From Tropicibacter oceani (lineage in GTDB: Bacteria; Pseudomonadota; Alphaproteobacteria; Rhodobacterales; Rhodobacteraceae), in assembly GCF_029958925.1 (NCBI RefSeq), contig NZ_CP124616.1:1674001-1738000 (forward strand): a DNA stretch of 64,000 nucleotides, read 5' to 3'. The position numbers were made by a program, and so were the translations under genes. Each line of letters begins with the position of its first letter. Positions within the stretch are counted from its first letter, which is position 1. The notes under the pieces are model-generated. The model was not told the origin of the DNA. It worked only from the letters and a program-made list of their open reading frames with translations, and searched no databases. Shown here one piece after another: positions 1 to 11,046 of the stretch.

Positions 1-2
1 CC

Positions 3-2441
<2,439 letters not shown>

Positions 2442-2463
2442 TCCGCAAGGCCATATGAATGCG

Positions 2464-2495
2464 AAAGGCCCGGGGGGATGTCCCCGGGCCTTTTT
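2464..2495 (+). terminator. Rho-independent terminator after gltB
   Basis: The arms AGGCCCGGGG and CCCCGGGCCT (about 2466-2491) form a GC-rich hairpin with a tiny loop, followed directly by TTTTT. It lies 23 bp after the gltB stop codon. Confidence 0.9.
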
Positions 2496-2530
2496 GCGTT
2501 GCAGCGGGGCAACGGGTTTCGGTGCATCGG

Positions 2531-2546
2531 GATGTGACGTTACATC
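2531..2546. promoter_or_regulatory. Near-perfect 16-bp inverted repeat in the gltB-mtgA gap
   Basis: The sequence GATGTGACGTTACATC is symmetric in 14 of 16 positions. It sits in the 330-bp gap between gltB and mtgA, downstream of the gltB terminator, so it could be an operator for a transcript running into mtgA, about 225 bp further on. The rest of the gap (2550-2771) shows no convincing gene or RNA. The regulator is unknown. Confidence 0.3.
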
Positions 2547-2771
2547 GCGTCAATTAACGCTTTTCCCGGCGGGCCAAACGGTTTAGCGCTGCGCTGTGGG
2601 CATCGCGTACCGGAGAAGCAATTCAACGGCGCTTTGGATGTGGTTGGTTTTCTTTTGAGTGACTGCGGGCGATATCGCGATCCACGCCGGGCGTGTCCTT
2701 TTCGCAAGGGCCGCCCGGCCCATTCTGCCAGGATTGTTTCCCTTTTTGCAAAGACGGTCTAATCCTTGGAC

Positions 2772-3527
2772 ATGGCAGCCAAGACAAGCCCCGCAAAGAA
2801 GGCCCGACCCGCGCGTAAATCCGCGGCCAAGACGCCTGCGCAGGGGCGGCGCTTTCGGCCGATGCGCTGGGTGCTGCGGGGCGCGTTCAGACTGGGGGTG
2901 ATCATGTCTGCTGTCATGTTGATGCTGGTTCTGGCCTTCAAGGGGCTGAACCCACCGACCACGCATACGATCTGGTCCGAGCAGCGCAGGCTGGGGACGG
3001 TCGAGCAGGTCTGGATGGATGTCGACGCCATCGCTCCGGTGATGTTGCGGGCGGCCGTGGCGGCCGAGGACGCCAATTTCTGCAGCCACTGGGGATTTGA
3101 CATGGCGGCGATCCGGGCGGCCATCGAAAGCGGCGCGGCGCGGGGCGGCAGCACGATTTCGCAGCAGGTGGTCAAGAACGTCTATCTGTGGCAGGGGCGC
3201 AGTTATCTGCGCAAGGCGCTGGAGGCGCTGATGACCCCGATGGTCGAGGCGCTTTGGTCCAAGCGGCGCATCCTTGAGGTGTACCTGAACGTGGCCGAAT
3301 TCGACACGGGTGTTTTCGGGGTCGAGGCGGCGGCTAGGCATTATTTCGGGGTCGGGGCGGGGGACCTGTCGGCGCGGCAGGCGTCGCTGTTGGCGGCGGT
3401 GTTGCCCAATCCGAAGAACCGCAATGCGGCGCGCCCGACGGCCTATCTGGAACGGCGCGCCAGGTCGATCCGGTCGGGGGCAGACACGATCGCGGCGGAT
3501 GGGCGCGCGGCCTGTTTCGAGCGCTGA
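2772..3527 (+). CDS. mtgA: Monofunctional biosynthetic peptidoglycan transglycosylase
   Basis: This GT51-family enzyme (251 aa) polymerises lipid II into glycan strands at the inner membrane. A basic Ala/Lys-rich cytoplasmic tail (residues 1-30) is followed by one membrane anchor near residues 38-56. The family motifs are present: AAEDANFCSHWGFD with the catalytic Glu, RGGSTISQQ, and the later KRRILEVYLNVAEF. There is no penicillin-binding transpeptidase domain, which separates it from class A PBPs. The ATG at 2772 is preferred over an in-frame TTG two codons earlier. The C-terminus is short and ends soon after the NPKNRNAARP segment, as expected for MtgA. Confidence 0.93.
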   Translation: MAAKTSPAKKARPARKSAAKTPAQGRRFRPMRWVLRGAFRLGVIMSAVMLMLVLAFKGLNPPTTHTIWSEQRRLGTVEQVWMDVDAIAPVMLRAAVAAEDANFCSHWGFDMAAIRAAIESGAARGGSTISQQVVKNVYLWQGRSYLRKALEALMTPMVEALWSKRRILEVYLNVAEFDTGVFGVEAAARHYFGVGAGDLSARQASLLAAVLPNPKNRNAARPTAYLERRARSIRSGADTIAADGRAACFER

Positions 3528-3669
3528 GGGCCCGGGCGCCGGTTTGGAGCCGCCACCCGGCAGGAGCCCGCCGGCGTCGGCCATTGCTGGCGCAGGCCCG
3601 CTTGTCCGCTTGAATCCGGGTGGGTTTCGCGGCAAGTAGGGGCTGTTCGCAGTCTCTTTCAGGATCATC

Positions 3670-4335
3670 ATGGCCAAGCTGTACCACGTTCCCTTGTCTC
3701 CGTTCTGCCGCAAGGTCCGGTTGAGCCTGGCCGAGAAGAAGATCGAGTGCGAGCTGTTGGAGGAACGGTACTGGGAAAAGGACCCGGATTTCCTGCGCCG
3801 CAACCCGGCGGCGAAGGTTCCGGTGCTGAAGATCGACGGCAAGACCATGGCCGAAAGCGCCGCCATCTGCGAGTGGATCGAGGAGAAGTACCCCGAGCCG
3901 TCCTTGATGCCGCGCAGCGCTGATGCGCGCTATGAGGTGCGCCGCCTGGTGGGGTGGTTCGACGACAAGTTCCACAATGAAGTGACCAGCAAGCTGCTGT
4001 ACGAACGGGTGAACAAGAAGGTCATGAAGGCGGGTTTTCCCGACAGCGGCAACGTCAAGTCCGGGGCGAAGGCGATCAAGTATCATCTGGATTACCTGGC
4101 CTGGCTTCTGGATCACCGGCGCTGGCTGGCGGGCGACAGCATGACGCTGGCCGATTTCGCGGCGGCGGCGCATCTGTCGTCGCTGGATTACATTTCGGAC
4201 GTGGACTGGAACCGCAGCGAGGTGGTCAAGGACTGGTACGCCAAGATCAAGTCTCGGCCGGCGTTCCGGTCGATCCTGGCCGACCAGGTGCCCGGCTTTC
4301 CGCCGCCGGCGCACTACGCCGACCTGGATTTCTGA
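3670..4335 (+). CDS. fzlA: Glutathione S-transferase fold protein, probable FtsZ-binding FzlA
   Basis: The 221-aa protein has an N-terminal thioredoxin-like GST domain (residues 1-76, starting KLYHVPLSPFCRKVRLSL, with the AESAAICEWIE segment) and an all-helical C-terminal domain. In Caulobacter and many other alphaproteobacteria the GST-fold protein FzlA binds FtsZ and promotes constriction. The family assignment rests on the N-terminal motif, the C-terminal tail PPPAHYADLDF and the position directly before queG, a gene order I recall for fzlA in this class. A generic GST enzyme cannot be excluded by reading alone. AGGA lies just upstream of the ATG. It is followed by a two-hairpin element and a GC-rich repeat. 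Confidence 0.72.
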   Translation: MAKLYHVPLSPFCRKVRLSLAEKKIECELLEERYWEKDPDFLRRNPAAKVPVLKIDGKTMAESAAICEWIEEKYPEPSLMPRSADARYEVRRLVGWFDDKFHNEVTSKLLYERVNKKVMKAGFPDSGNVKSGAKAIKYHLDYLAWLLDHRRWLAGDSMTLADFAAAAHLSSLDYISDVDWNRSEVVKDWYAKIKSRPAFRSILADQVPGFPPPAHYADLDF

Positions 4336-4345
4336 GGCCGGCCGG

Positions 4346-4400
4346 ACGGCGCTGTTTGCGCAGGAGCGCAAAGGCGCCCCGCCCGCCGTCCCGTGGGGCG
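4346..4400 (+). repeat. Two-hairpin intergenic element, copy 1
   Basis: Stem 1 is TTTGCGC/GCGCAAA (4355-4361 with 4366-4372, loop AGGA). Two bases later stem 2 is CGCCCC/GGGGCG (4375-4380 with 4395-4400) around a 14-base loop containing CCCGCCGTCCCG. A second copy with the same layout is at 31854-31908, where stem 1 has a different sequence but still pairs. It sits 10 bp after the fzlA stop and may also act as a 3'-end processing or termination signal. Confidence 0.7.
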
Positions 4401-4440
4401 ATGCCCGGGGCGCGGTGTTTGTTGTGAGGTCGGAGTGGGG

Positions 4441-4484
4441 GCCAGCCCCCACGCCCCCGGGATATTTCGGGCAAGAGGAATGAG
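4441..4484 (+). repeat. Dispersed GC-rich repeat (CCCCCGGGATATTT type), copy a
   Basis: Contains CCCCCGGGATATTT followed by CGGGCAAGAGGAA. It shares its core with copies at 26982, 27152 (reverse), 45455, 53727 (reverse) and 56275. It lies just before queG, whose start is 12 bp downstream. Confidence 0.7.
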
Positions 4485-4495
4485 GGGGCTGGCGG

Positions 4496-5533
4496 TTGGC
4501 TGAACTTGTGGACATGCTGAAGGCGGAGGCGCGGGAGGTGGGCTTTGCCGCCTGTCGGGTTTGTCAGCCGGGGGATGTGCCGCAGGTGATGGCGCGTTTG
4601 CAGGCCTATGTGGCTGCGGGGCGGCATGGGCAGATGGGCTGGATGGGCGAGCGGATGCATTGGCGCGGCGCGCCGGATGCGCTGTGGCCCGAGGCGCGGT
4701 CAGTCATCATGCTGGCCGAGAATTACGGCCCGGAGCATGATCCGCTTGCGGTGCTGGAGCAACGCGATCGGGCGGCGATTTCGGTCTATGCTCAGAACCG
4801 CGATTACCATGACGTTGTGAAAAAGCGGCTGAAGCGGCTGGGGCGCTGGTTGATCGAGACCGCCGGGCCGGACAGCGAGATCAAGGTTTTTGTCGACACT
4901 GCTCCGGTGATGGAAAAGCCGCTGGGGCAGGCGGCGGGGCTGGGTTGGCAGGGTAAGCATACCAACCTGGTCAGTCGGAAACTGGGATCGTGGTTTTTCC
5001 TGGGGTGCATTTTCACCACGGTGGCGTTGCCCGTGGATGGGGGTGAGGTCGATCATTGCGGATCGTGCCGGGCCTGTCTGGATGTCTGTCCGACCGGGGC
5101 CTTTCCGGCGCCCTACCAGTTGGATGCGCGGCGCTGCATTTCCTATCTGACGATCGAGCACGCGGGGCCGGTGGACCCGGCGTTGCGCGCAGGCCTGGGC
5201 AACCGGATCTATGGCTGTGACGATTGCCTGGCGGTTTGTCCGTGGAACAAGTTCGCGCAGCGCGCCGCCGAGGCGAAGTACCATGCGCGGCCCGAATTGC
5301 TGGCGCCCAGGCTGGCAGATCTGGCGGGGTTGGACGATGCCGGGTTTCGCGCGCTGTTTTCGGGCAGTCCGATCAAGCGCATCGGGCGGGACCGGTTCGT
5401 GCGCAATGTCTGCTATGCCATCGGCAATTCCGGCGAGGCGGGGTTGCGGCCTGCGGTGCAAGCGTTGTGCGAGGATGCGGACGCGGCGGTGCGCGATGCG
5501 GCACGCTGGGCGGCGGCGCGCCTGCCCGCCTGA
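4496..5533 (+). CDS. queG: Epoxyqueuosine reductase
   Basis: QueG reduces epoxyqueuosine to queuosine in tRNA, the last step of queuosine synthesis, using cobalamin and two [4Fe-4S] clusters. The 345-aa protein has the conserved [18 protein letters not shown] segment. The first ferredoxin-type motif [12 protein letters not shown] starts near residue 188 and the second, [13 protein letters not shown], near residue 241. A HEAT-like C-terminal region follows (residues 290-345). The start is uncertain: TTG at 4496 gives the usual N-terminal length, and an in-frame ATG lies at 4514. The coding strand continues from fzlA with a 160-bp gap. Confidence 0.93.
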   Translation: MAELVDMLKAEAREVGFAACRVCQPGDVPQVMARLQAYVAAGRHGQMGWMGERMHWRGAPDALWPEARSVIMLAENYGPEHDPLAVLEQRDRAAISVYAQNRDYHDVVKKRLKRLGRWLIETAGPDSEIKVFVDTAPVMEKPLGQAAGLGWQGKHTNLVSRKLGSWFFLGCIFTTVALPVDGGEVDHCGSCRACLDVCPTGAFPAPYQLDARRCISYLTIEHAGPVDPALRAGLGNRIYGCDDCLAVCPWNKFAQRAAEAKYHARPELLAPRLADLAGLDDAGFRALFSGSPIKRIGRDRFVRNVCYAIGNSGEAGLRPAVQALCEDADAAVRDAARWAAARLPA

Positions 5534-5741
5534 GCGATGAGGGGCGTCAGGCTGCCATCCCGACGCCCCGAGCGGACCCTTCTTGCCTTGGGAGTTAAAA
5601 AGAATGCGCTCATCCTTGCATTTGGCGGTTCGGGCGCTTTGCCGCAAGAGGGAACACAAGCGATCGTGACACGGCGTGTGAAACGGATTGTATCGGGCGT
5701 TTTTTGGCCCATGTTATGGTCAGACAAACAGGAGGACGCGC

Positions 5742-6191
5742 ATGGCCAAGTATGAACGCCGCCCCGAGGTGATCGAAACGCTCAGCCCCGAGCAGTATCG
5801 TGTCACGCAGGAAAACGGCACCGAACGCCCCGGAACGGGCGAATATCTGGGAAACAAGGACCCGGGGATTTACGTCGATATCGTGTCGGGCGAGCCTTTG
5901 TTCGCAAGTGCCGCCAAGTATGAAAGCGGCTGCGGCTGGCCGAGTTTCGTCAAGCCGATCGAGCCGGACAATATCGTCGAGTTGCGCGATACCACGCATG
6001 GCATGATCCGGACCGAGGTGCGCAGCGCCCATGGTGACAGTCACCTGGGGCATGTGTTCCCGGACGGGCCGGTCGAGCAGGGCGGTTTGCGCTATTGCAT
6101 CAACTCGGCCTCGTTGCGGTTTGTGCATCGCGATGACATGGAAGACGAAGGCTATGGCCAGTATCTGGCCCAGGTGGAGGATGTGGAATGA
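5742..6191 (+). CDS. msrB: Peptide-methionine (R)-S-oxide reductase, zinc-free type
   Basis: MsrB (149 aa) repairs methionine-R-sulfoxide in proteins. Family motifs are [27 protein letters not shown] and RYCINSASL, whose Cys near residue 119 is the catalytic one. The two CxxC pairs that hold structural zinc in many MsrBs are missing: the N-terminal pair is replaced by [11 protein letters not shown]. The start at 5742 has a strong AGGAGG 7 bp upstream; a longer in-frame ATG at 5688 has none. The stop overlaps the msrA start as ATGA, so both repair enzymes are translated together and cover both sulfoxide stereoisomers. Confidence 0.95.
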   Translation: MAKYERRPEVIETLSPEQYRVTQENGTERPGTGEYLGNKDPGIYVDIVSGEPLFASAAKYESGCGWPSFVKPIEPDNIVELRDTTHGMIRTEVRSAHGDSHLGHVFPDGPVEQGGLRYCINSASLRFVHRDDMEDEGYGQYLAQVEDVE

Positions 6192-6694
6192 TGGAACGCG
6201 CTGTTTTGGCGGGGGGCTGTTTCTGGGGCATGCAGGATCTGATCCGCAAGCTGCCGGGTGTCGAAAAGACCCGCGTGGGTTACACCGGTGGTGACGTTGC
6301 GAATGCGACCTATCGCAATCACGGCACCCATGCCGAGGGGATCGAGATCCTGTTCGATCCCGCGCGGATCAGCTATCGCCAGATTTTGGAGTTCTTTTTC
6401 CAGATCCACGATCCGACCACGGTGAACCGGCAGGGCAATGACCGCGGGATGAGCTATCGTTCGGCGATCTATTATGTCGATGATGCGCAGCGGGCCTGTG
6501 CGCTTGAGACCATTGCCGATGTCGAGGCCTCGGGCCATTGGCCGGGCAAGGTGGTGACCGAGGTCGAACCGGTGGGGGATTTCTGGGAAGCCGAGCCGGA
6601 GCATCAGGATTACCTTGAGCGTATTCCGAACGGCTATACCTGCCATTTCCCGCGCGCCGACTGGGTTCTGCCGCGCCGCGACGCCGCCGAATAG
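6188..6694 (+). CDS. msrA: Peptide-methionine (S)-S-oxide reductase
   Basis: MsrA (168 aa) reduces methionine-S-sulfoxide. The active-site motif AGGCFWGMQ is near residues 8-16, with the catalytic Cys at 11. The family segments [20 protein letters not shown] and YRSAIYY are present. The start ATG overlaps the msrB stop. A second ATG follows one codon later, so the first residue is not certain. A hairpin terminator lies just after the gene and closes the msrBA operon. Confidence 0.96.
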   Translation: MMERAVLAGGCFWGMQDLIRKLPGVEKTRVGYTGGDVANATYRNHGTHAEGIEILFDPARISYRQILEFFFQIHDPTTVNRQGNDRGMSYRSAIYYVDDAQRACALETIADVEASGHWPGKVVTEVEPVGDFWEAEPEHQDYLERIPNGYTCHFPRADWVLPRRDAAE

Positions 6695-6699
6695 GCTTT

Positions 6700-6740
6700 G
6701 GGGGCCCTCATGCAAATTCGCATGGGGGCCTTTCGCTTTT
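6700..6740 (+). terminator. Terminator after msrA
   Basis: The arms GGCCCTCATGC (6703-6713) and GCATGGGGGCC (6720-6730) pair with one mismatch around AAATTC, followed by TTTCGCTTTT. Confidence 0.8.
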
Positions 6741-6803
6741 GGGCGATGGGTTTGCGCGATCAGGCGGGATAGGGTCGCGGCAGATTTGGTTCAGGAGCGT
6801 CAG

Positions 6804-7418
6804 ATGACCACAGACAGTGCCTTTTGGGACCGCATTGCGGTGAAATATGCCGCCCGTCCGGTCGGTGATCCGGCCGCCTACGAGACGACCTTGCAGCGGG
6901 TACGCCATTGGCTGCGCCCCGATATGGCGGTGCTGGAGCTGGGCTGCGGCACCGGGACGACAGCGCTGCGCCTGAGCGATGCGGTGCGCCGTTATACGGC
7001 GACGGATGCGGCGCAGGGGATGCTGGACATTGCCATGGCCAAACCGGTGCCCGACGGGGGCGCGCTGCGTTTTGTGCGGGCCGAGGCGCAGGAGGCCGTG
7101 CAGCCGGGATATGATGTGATCCTGGCCTTCAGCCTGCTGCATCTGCTGCCCGGGCGCCGGGATTTGATGGCGCAGGTGCGCGCGGCCTTGCCGGCGGGAG
7201 GGGTGTTCATTTCCAAGACGCCGTGCCTTGCGGGCAAGCCCTGGTTCCGGCCGTTGATCGCGGTGCTGCGCTGGTTCGGCAAGGCGCCGCCGGGGGTTGG
7301 CTTTGTGTCGCCGTCGATGCTGCAGGCCGAGCTGAGGGAGGCGGGCTTCGAGATTGTCGAGACCGGGGATTATCCCAAGTCCCTGCCCAACCATTTCATC
7401 GTGGCGCGGGCTGTTTGA
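6804..7418 (+). CDS. Class I SAM-dependent methyltransferase, substrate unknown
   Basis: The 204-aa protein has the Rossmann SAM-binding motif I LELGCGTGTT near residue 45, an acidic ribose-binding position in YTATDAAQGML, and motif IV-like YDVILAFSLLHLLPG. It matches the Methyltransf_11/25 type that acts on small molecules. No substrate can be named from sequence. The start at 6804 has AGGAG 6 bp upstream; the longer open frame from 6615 overlaps msrA and is not coding. It stands alone between the msrA terminator and a convergent cupin gene 34 bp downstream. Confidence 0.85.
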   Translation: MTTDSAFWDRIAVKYAARPVGDPAAYETTLQRVRHWLRPDMAVLELGCGTGTTALRLSDAVRRYTATDAAQGMLDIAMAKPVPDGGALRFVRAEAQEAVQPGYDVILAFSLLHLLPGRRDLMAQVRAALPAGGVFISKTPCLAGKPWFRPLIAVLRWFGKAPPGVGFVSPSMLQAELREAGFEIVETGDYPKSLPNHFIVARAV

Positions 7419-7452
7419 GGAAACAGGGTTTTGGCAGCGATGCTATTTGGGG

Positions 7453-7860
7453 TCAGGGGATGCGCGGGCCGGTGTATTGCGCGTCCGAGACCTGTTCCAG
7501 CCAGTCGGCGGCGCTGCCGTCCTTTGCCTCTTGGATCGCCAGGTGCGCCATGCCCACGTCGGGGGCGGCGCCGTGCCAGTGTTTTTCACCCGGGGCGAAC
7601 CAGCAGGTGTCGCCGGGGCGCAGTTCGCGGATGTCCTGACCTTCGCTTTGCGCAAGGCACAGGCCCGACAGGATGTGCAGGGTCTGCCCGTAGGGATGGG
7701 TGTGCCAGGCGGTGCGCGCGCCGGGATCAAAGGTGACGATCAGCGCGTTGACCCGCGACGGCGGGTTGGACGAAATCACCGGGTCCATGCGGACCTTGCC
7801 GGTGAAATAGTCGGGGCTCGGGGTGCTTGACGGGCGGCTTCCGGCGCGGAAAATGTCCAT
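7453..7860 (-). CDS. Single-domain cupin protein
   Basis: The 135-aa protein folds as one cupin barrel. The metal-binding motif 1 is AWHTHPYGQTLHILSG and motif 2 is PGEKHWHGA, giving His ligands for Mn, Fe or Ni. Similar small cupins are often named (R)-mandelonitrile lyase-like or carboxymuconolactone-associated, but activity is unproven. The ATG at 7860 is chosen because AAAGGAC sits at the right distance; a longer in-frame start at 7905 would run into the hairpin region. It lies downstream of glyA on the same strand but is separated by two strong hairpins, so it is probably transcribed on its own. Confidence 0.85.
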   Translation of the reverse strand: MDIFRAGSRPSSTPSPDYFTGKVRMDPVISSNPPSRVNALIVTFDPGARTAWHTHPYGQTLHILSGLCLAQSEGQDIRELRPGDTCWFAPGEKHWHGAAPDVGMAHLAIQEAKDGSAADWLEQVSDAQYTGPRIP

Positions 7861-7905
7861 GGGTGTCCTTTCAGGCCCAACAATAGGCCCTGGGCAGCAT
7901 GCCAC

Positions 7906-7970
7906 GAAAAAGGGCGGGGGATAACCCCGCCCTACAGGCTGTCGTGCAGCAGGGCGGGGTTATTCCCCGC
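7906..7970 (-). terminator. Tandem hairpins downstream of glyA, terminator-like repeat
   Basis: Two related hairpins share the arm GGGCGGGG. One has a 9-bp stem AGGGCGGGG/CCCCGCCCT (7911-7919 with 7925-7933), the other a 6-bp stem GCGGGG/CCCCGC (7954-7959 with 7965-7970). Read from glyA on the minus strand, the second hairpin met is followed by TTTTCG, typical of an intrinsic terminator. The duplicated arms suggest a repeat element used as a terminator. Confidence 0.7.
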
Positions 7971-7976
7971 ACCCGT

Positions 7977-9272
7977 TCAAAGGTCTGCGTAGATCGGGAA
8001 GCGCGCGCACAGCGCCTCGACCTCGGCCTTGACCTTGGCTTCGACTTCGGCGTTGCCGTCTTCGCCGTTCGCCGCCAGCCCATCGACGACTTCGATGATC
8101 CAGTCGGCGATCTGGCGGAACTCGGCCTCACCGAAACCGCGGGTGGTTCCGGCGGGGCTGCCCAGCCGGATGCCGGATGTGATCGTCGGCTTTTCGGGAT
8201 CAAACGGCACGCCGTTCTTGTTGCAGGTGATGTGCGCGCGGCCCAATGCCTTTTCGGTGGCGTTGCCCTTGACCCCTTTGGGGCGCAGGTCGACGAGCAC
8301 GACGTGGGTGTCGGTGCCGTGGGTCACGGTGTCGAGACCGCCCTTGATCAGCTGGTCCGACAGCGCCTGCGCGTTGAGGATCACCTGCTTGGCGTAGGCC
8401 TTGAATTCGGGGCGCAGCGCTTCGCCAAAGGCGACGGCCTTGGCGGCGATGACGTGCATCAGCGGGCCGCCCTGAATGCCCGGGAAGATCGCCGAGTTCA
8501 CTTTCTTGGCGATGGTTTCGTCGTTGGTCAGGATCATGCCGCCGCGCGGGCCGCGCAGGGTTTTATGCGTGGTGGTGGTGGCCACATGCGCATGCGGGAA
8601 AGGCGAGGGGTGTTCGCCCGCTGCCACCAGACCGGCAAAATGCGCCATGTCCACATGCAGGTAGGCGCCGACCATATCGGCGATTTCGCGCATGCGGGCA
8701 AAGTCGATCTGGCGCGGGATGGCGCTGCCGCCGGCGATGATCAGCTTGGGTTTGTGGGCAAGTGCCAGTTCCTGAACCTGATCGTAGTCCAGCGTGTTGT
8801 CCTGCTGGCGCACGCCGTACTGGATGGCGTTGAACCACTTGCCCGACTGGTTCGGTTTGGCGCCGTGGGTCAGGTGGCCGCCCGCATCCAGGCTCATCCC
8901 CAGAATGGTATCGCCGGGCTGGATCAGCGCCTGATACACCCCCTGGTTGGCCTGCGAGCCCGAGTTCGGCTGCACGTTGGCGAATTCACAGCCGAACAGC
9001 TGGCAGGCGCGTTCGATGGCCAGGTTTTCCGCCACGTCGACCCAGTCGCAGCCGCCATAATAGCGGCGGCCCGGATAGCCTTCGGCGTATTTGTTGGTCA
9101 TCACGCTGCCCTGCGCTTCCATCACGGCGCGGGACACGATGTTTTCCGAGGCGATCAGCTCGATCTCGTCCCGCTGGCGACCAAGTTCGCCCTTGATGGC
9201 GCCGAAAAGCTGAGGGTCGCGGGTTTCAAGCGTTTCGGTGAAGAAACCGGTGTCACGGTGGGATGCGGTCAT
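7977..9272 (-). CDS. glyA: Serine hydroxymethyltransferase
   Basis: GlyA (431 aa) is a PLP enzyme that interconverts serine and glycine and loads one-carbon units on tetrahydrofolate. It has the full fold: [11 protein letters not shown] near the N-terminus, the [12 protein letters not shown] segment, the PLP lysine in [14 protein letters not shown] (near residue 230) and the C-terminal [16 protein letters not shown]. The start is set at the M of [11 protein letters not shown], preceded by AAGGAG; an upstream in-frame ATG at 9356 lacks a site and covers the promoter palindromes. Nested inverted repeats lie 35-50 bp upstream. Confidence 0.97.
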   Translation of the reverse strand: MTASHRDTGFFTETLETRDPQLFGAIKGELGRQRDEIELIASENIVSRAVMEAQGSVMTNKYAEGYPGRRYYGGCDWVDVAENLAIERACQLFGCEFANVQPNSGSQANQGVYQALIQPGDTILGMSLDAGGHLTHGAKPNQSGKWFNAIQYGVRQQDNTLDYDQVQELALAHKPKLIIAGGSAIPRQIDFARMREIADMVGAYLHVDMAHFAGLVAAGEHPSPFPHAHVATTTTHKTLRGPRGGMILTNDETIAKKVNSAIFPGIQGGPLMHVIAAKAVAFGEALRPEFKAYAKQVILNAQALSDQLIKGGLDTVTHGTDTHVVLVDLRPKGVKGNATEKALGRAHITCNKNGVPFDPEKPTITSGIRLGSPAGTTRGFGEAEFRQIADWIIEVVDGLAANGEDGNAEVEAKVKAEVEALCARFPIYADL

Positions 9273-9302
9273 CGTCCTGCTCCTTGGGATTCGGGATTGG
9301 CG

Positions 9303-9323
9303 GTTTCGTATCGGAAACGATAC
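9303..9323. promoter_or_regulatory. Nested palindromes upstream of glyA (candidate operator)
   Basis: GTTTCGTATCGGAAACGATAC contains two overlapping inverted repeats: GTTTC-GTATCG-GAAAC and GTATCG-GAAA-CGATAC. The centre is about 40 bp upstream of the glyA start, a normal place for a repressor or activator site. The CG-centred symmetry resembles LacI-family operators. No regulator gene lies next to it. Confidence 0.5.
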
Positions 9324-9432
9324 CGGAGGCAAAGAATGTAAAGCGACATAACGCATTAATCTTGCGTCTTGGCTGGCAAGGGCGGGGAACTTGTGTTTCT
9401 TTTGGCTCCAAACGGAGAGGACAGGAAACTTT

Positions 9433-10194
9433 ATGTCGTTAAAGATCGCCTTCTGCGCCTCGGACGCCGCGATCGCGCAGTCCGCGCTGCGCGGGTTGAC
9501 GCGCCGCTATGGCGATCATGCCGAACAGGGGGCCGATGCGATCGTGGCCCTGGGCGGCGACGGGTTCATGTTGCAGACGCTGCATCGCACCCAGGACAAC
9601 CCCGCGCCGGTCTACGGCATGAACCGGGGCACCGTCGGCTTTTTGATGAACGAGTATTCCGAACACGGCCTGCCCGAACGGCTGGAGGCGGCCGAGGTCG
9701 CGGTGATCAACCCGCTGGTCATGCGCACGGTTTGCGGGGACGGGTCCGAGCATCGGGCGCTGGCCATCAACGAAGTGTCCTTGTTGCGCATGGGTCCGCA
9801 GGCGGCCAAGCTGCGGATCAGCGTCGACGGCAAGGTGCGTCTGGCCGAACTGGTCTGTGACGGTGCGCTGGTGGCGACGCCCGCCGGATCGACAGCCTAC
9901 AACTATTCGGCGCACGGGCCGATTTTGCCGATCGGGGCGGATGTTCTGGCGCTGACGGCGGTGGCCGCGTTCCGGCCCCGGCGCTGGCGCGGCGCGCTGT
10001 TGCCGAAATCCGCCGAAGTCAGTTTCGAGGTGCTGGAGGCCGAGAAACGCCCGGTCATGGCCGAGGCGGACAGCCGCGCGGTGCGCGATGTGCGCCAGGT
10101 GCACATCCGGTCCGAACCCCGGATCGAACATCGTGTGTTGTTCGATCCCGGCCATGGATTGGAAGAACGGCTGATCCAGGAACAATTCGTCTGA
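9433..10194 (+). CDS. nadK: NAD kinase
   Basis: The 253-aa protein phosphorylates NAD to NADP, the only route to NADP in bacteria. It shows the diagnostic GGDGFML motif (residues 41-47), [12 protein letters not shown], the NEVSL segment and [15 protein letters not shown]. The start at 9433 has GGAAAC upstream. The longer open frame from 9391 is less likely. The gene is divergent from glyA, sharing a 160-bp upstream region with the glyA palindromes. It is a single gene, with an unrelated methyltransferase 90 bp downstream. Confidence 0.95.
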   Translation: MSLKIAFCASDAAIAQSALRGLTRRYGDHAEQGADAIVALGGDGFMLQTLHRTQDNPAPVYGMNRGTVGFLMNEYSEHGLPERLEAAEVAVINPLVMRTVCGDGSEHRALAINEVSLLRMGPQAAKLRISVDGKVRLAELVCDGALVATPAGSTAYNYSAHGPILPIGADVLALTAVAAFRPRRWRGALLPKSAEVSFEVLEAEKRPVMAEADSRAVRDVRQVHIRSEPRIEHRVLFDPGHGLEERLIQEQFV

Positions 10195-10284
10195 CGGCGC
10201 GGCCTGGCCGGGAAAACGGTTGCCTTGGAGGGGTGCGCGCCCCACAGTTGTGCTTTGATGCATTGTTTCAGGGATAGGGTGATC

Positions 10285-11046
10285 ATGGACATTCCGAGCC
10301 TTCAGAATACCGCGACATGGGACCGCGAGGCCTGGACCGTGCGGGCCCCCGCCGAGGTGGAATTCTGGGATCGCTGGATCACCTCGAAGGGTGACCGCTG
10401 GCCCGTCGATTTCCAACGGCGGACGGACCCGAACGCGCCCTTGACCCCGATGCTGGTTGACCTGCTGCCGCATCTGGACCTGACGCCGGGCCAGACGGTC
10501 AAGGTGCTGGATATCGGGTCGGGGCCCTTGTCCTATGTCGGCTATGCCCATGACACCTATCAGGTGGATCTGACCGCGGTTGACCCGCTGTCGGACGAAT
10601 ACAACCGGCTGCTGGATTCGGTCGGCGTGACAGGGGTGGTGCGCACCCGCCCCGGCTATTTCGAGACAGCGCTGGCGGATTTCGGAGCGGGCAGTTTTGA
10701 CGTGGTCTGGTGCTTCAACTCGCTCGATCATTCGATCGACCCGGTGCTGGGGTTGGTGAACCTGCTTTCGGTGGTGAAAATCGGTGGCGGGCTGATCCTG
10801 AGCTTTTGCCCCAACGAGGCGGAGCAGGGCAAATACAAGGGCCTGCACCAGTGGAACCTGGACCTGGACGAAGGGCAGCTGGTGCTGACGCAGCTGGGCC
10901 GCAAGACATCGCTGCAAGGGCTGCTTGACCAGCAAAAGATCGTCAAACGCATGGTTGGCGGATCACGGGCAGGGGTCAAGGAACGGGTGACCTACCTGAT
11001 CCGCAAGACCGCGAACGTCAACCTGTCGCAGGCGATGCTGCGCTAA
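10285..11046 (+). CDS. SAM-dependent methyltransferase, substrate unknown
   Basis: The 253-aa protein has an N-terminal extension of about 70 residues, then motif I VLDIGSGPLSYVG, an acidic loop VDLTAVDPLSDEY and FDVVWCFNSLDHSIDP as motif IV. The C-terminal part (residues 190-253) is basic and lacks a recognisable domain. This resembles methyltransferases in glycan or lipid modification clusters, but the neighbours give no support. The ATG at 10285 is preferred to the 10225 start. Its stop codon overlaps the stop of the convergent Crp-like gene. Confidence 0.8.
   Translation: MDIPSLQNTATWDREAWTVRAPAEVEFWDRWITSKGDRWPVDFQRRTDPNAPLTPMLVDLLPHLDLTPGQTVKVLDIGSGPLSYVGYAHDTYQVDLTAVDPLSDEYNRLLDSVGVTGVVRTRPGYFETALADFGAGSFDVVWCFNSLDHSIDPVLGLVNLLSVVKIGGGLILSFCPNEAEQGKYKGLHQWNLDLDEGQLVLTQLGRKTSLQGLLDQQKIVKRMVGGSRAGVKERVTYLIRKTANVNLSQAMLR

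Noticed and set aside
7899..9341. A 480-codon plus-strand open frame
   Set aside because: It is antisense to glyA and covers the glyA terminator and operator.
9303..9356. Glycine riboswitch upstream of glyA
   Set aside because: The region is under 90 bp and lacks the tandem aptamer elements; the short symmetric repeats look like DNA operator sites.
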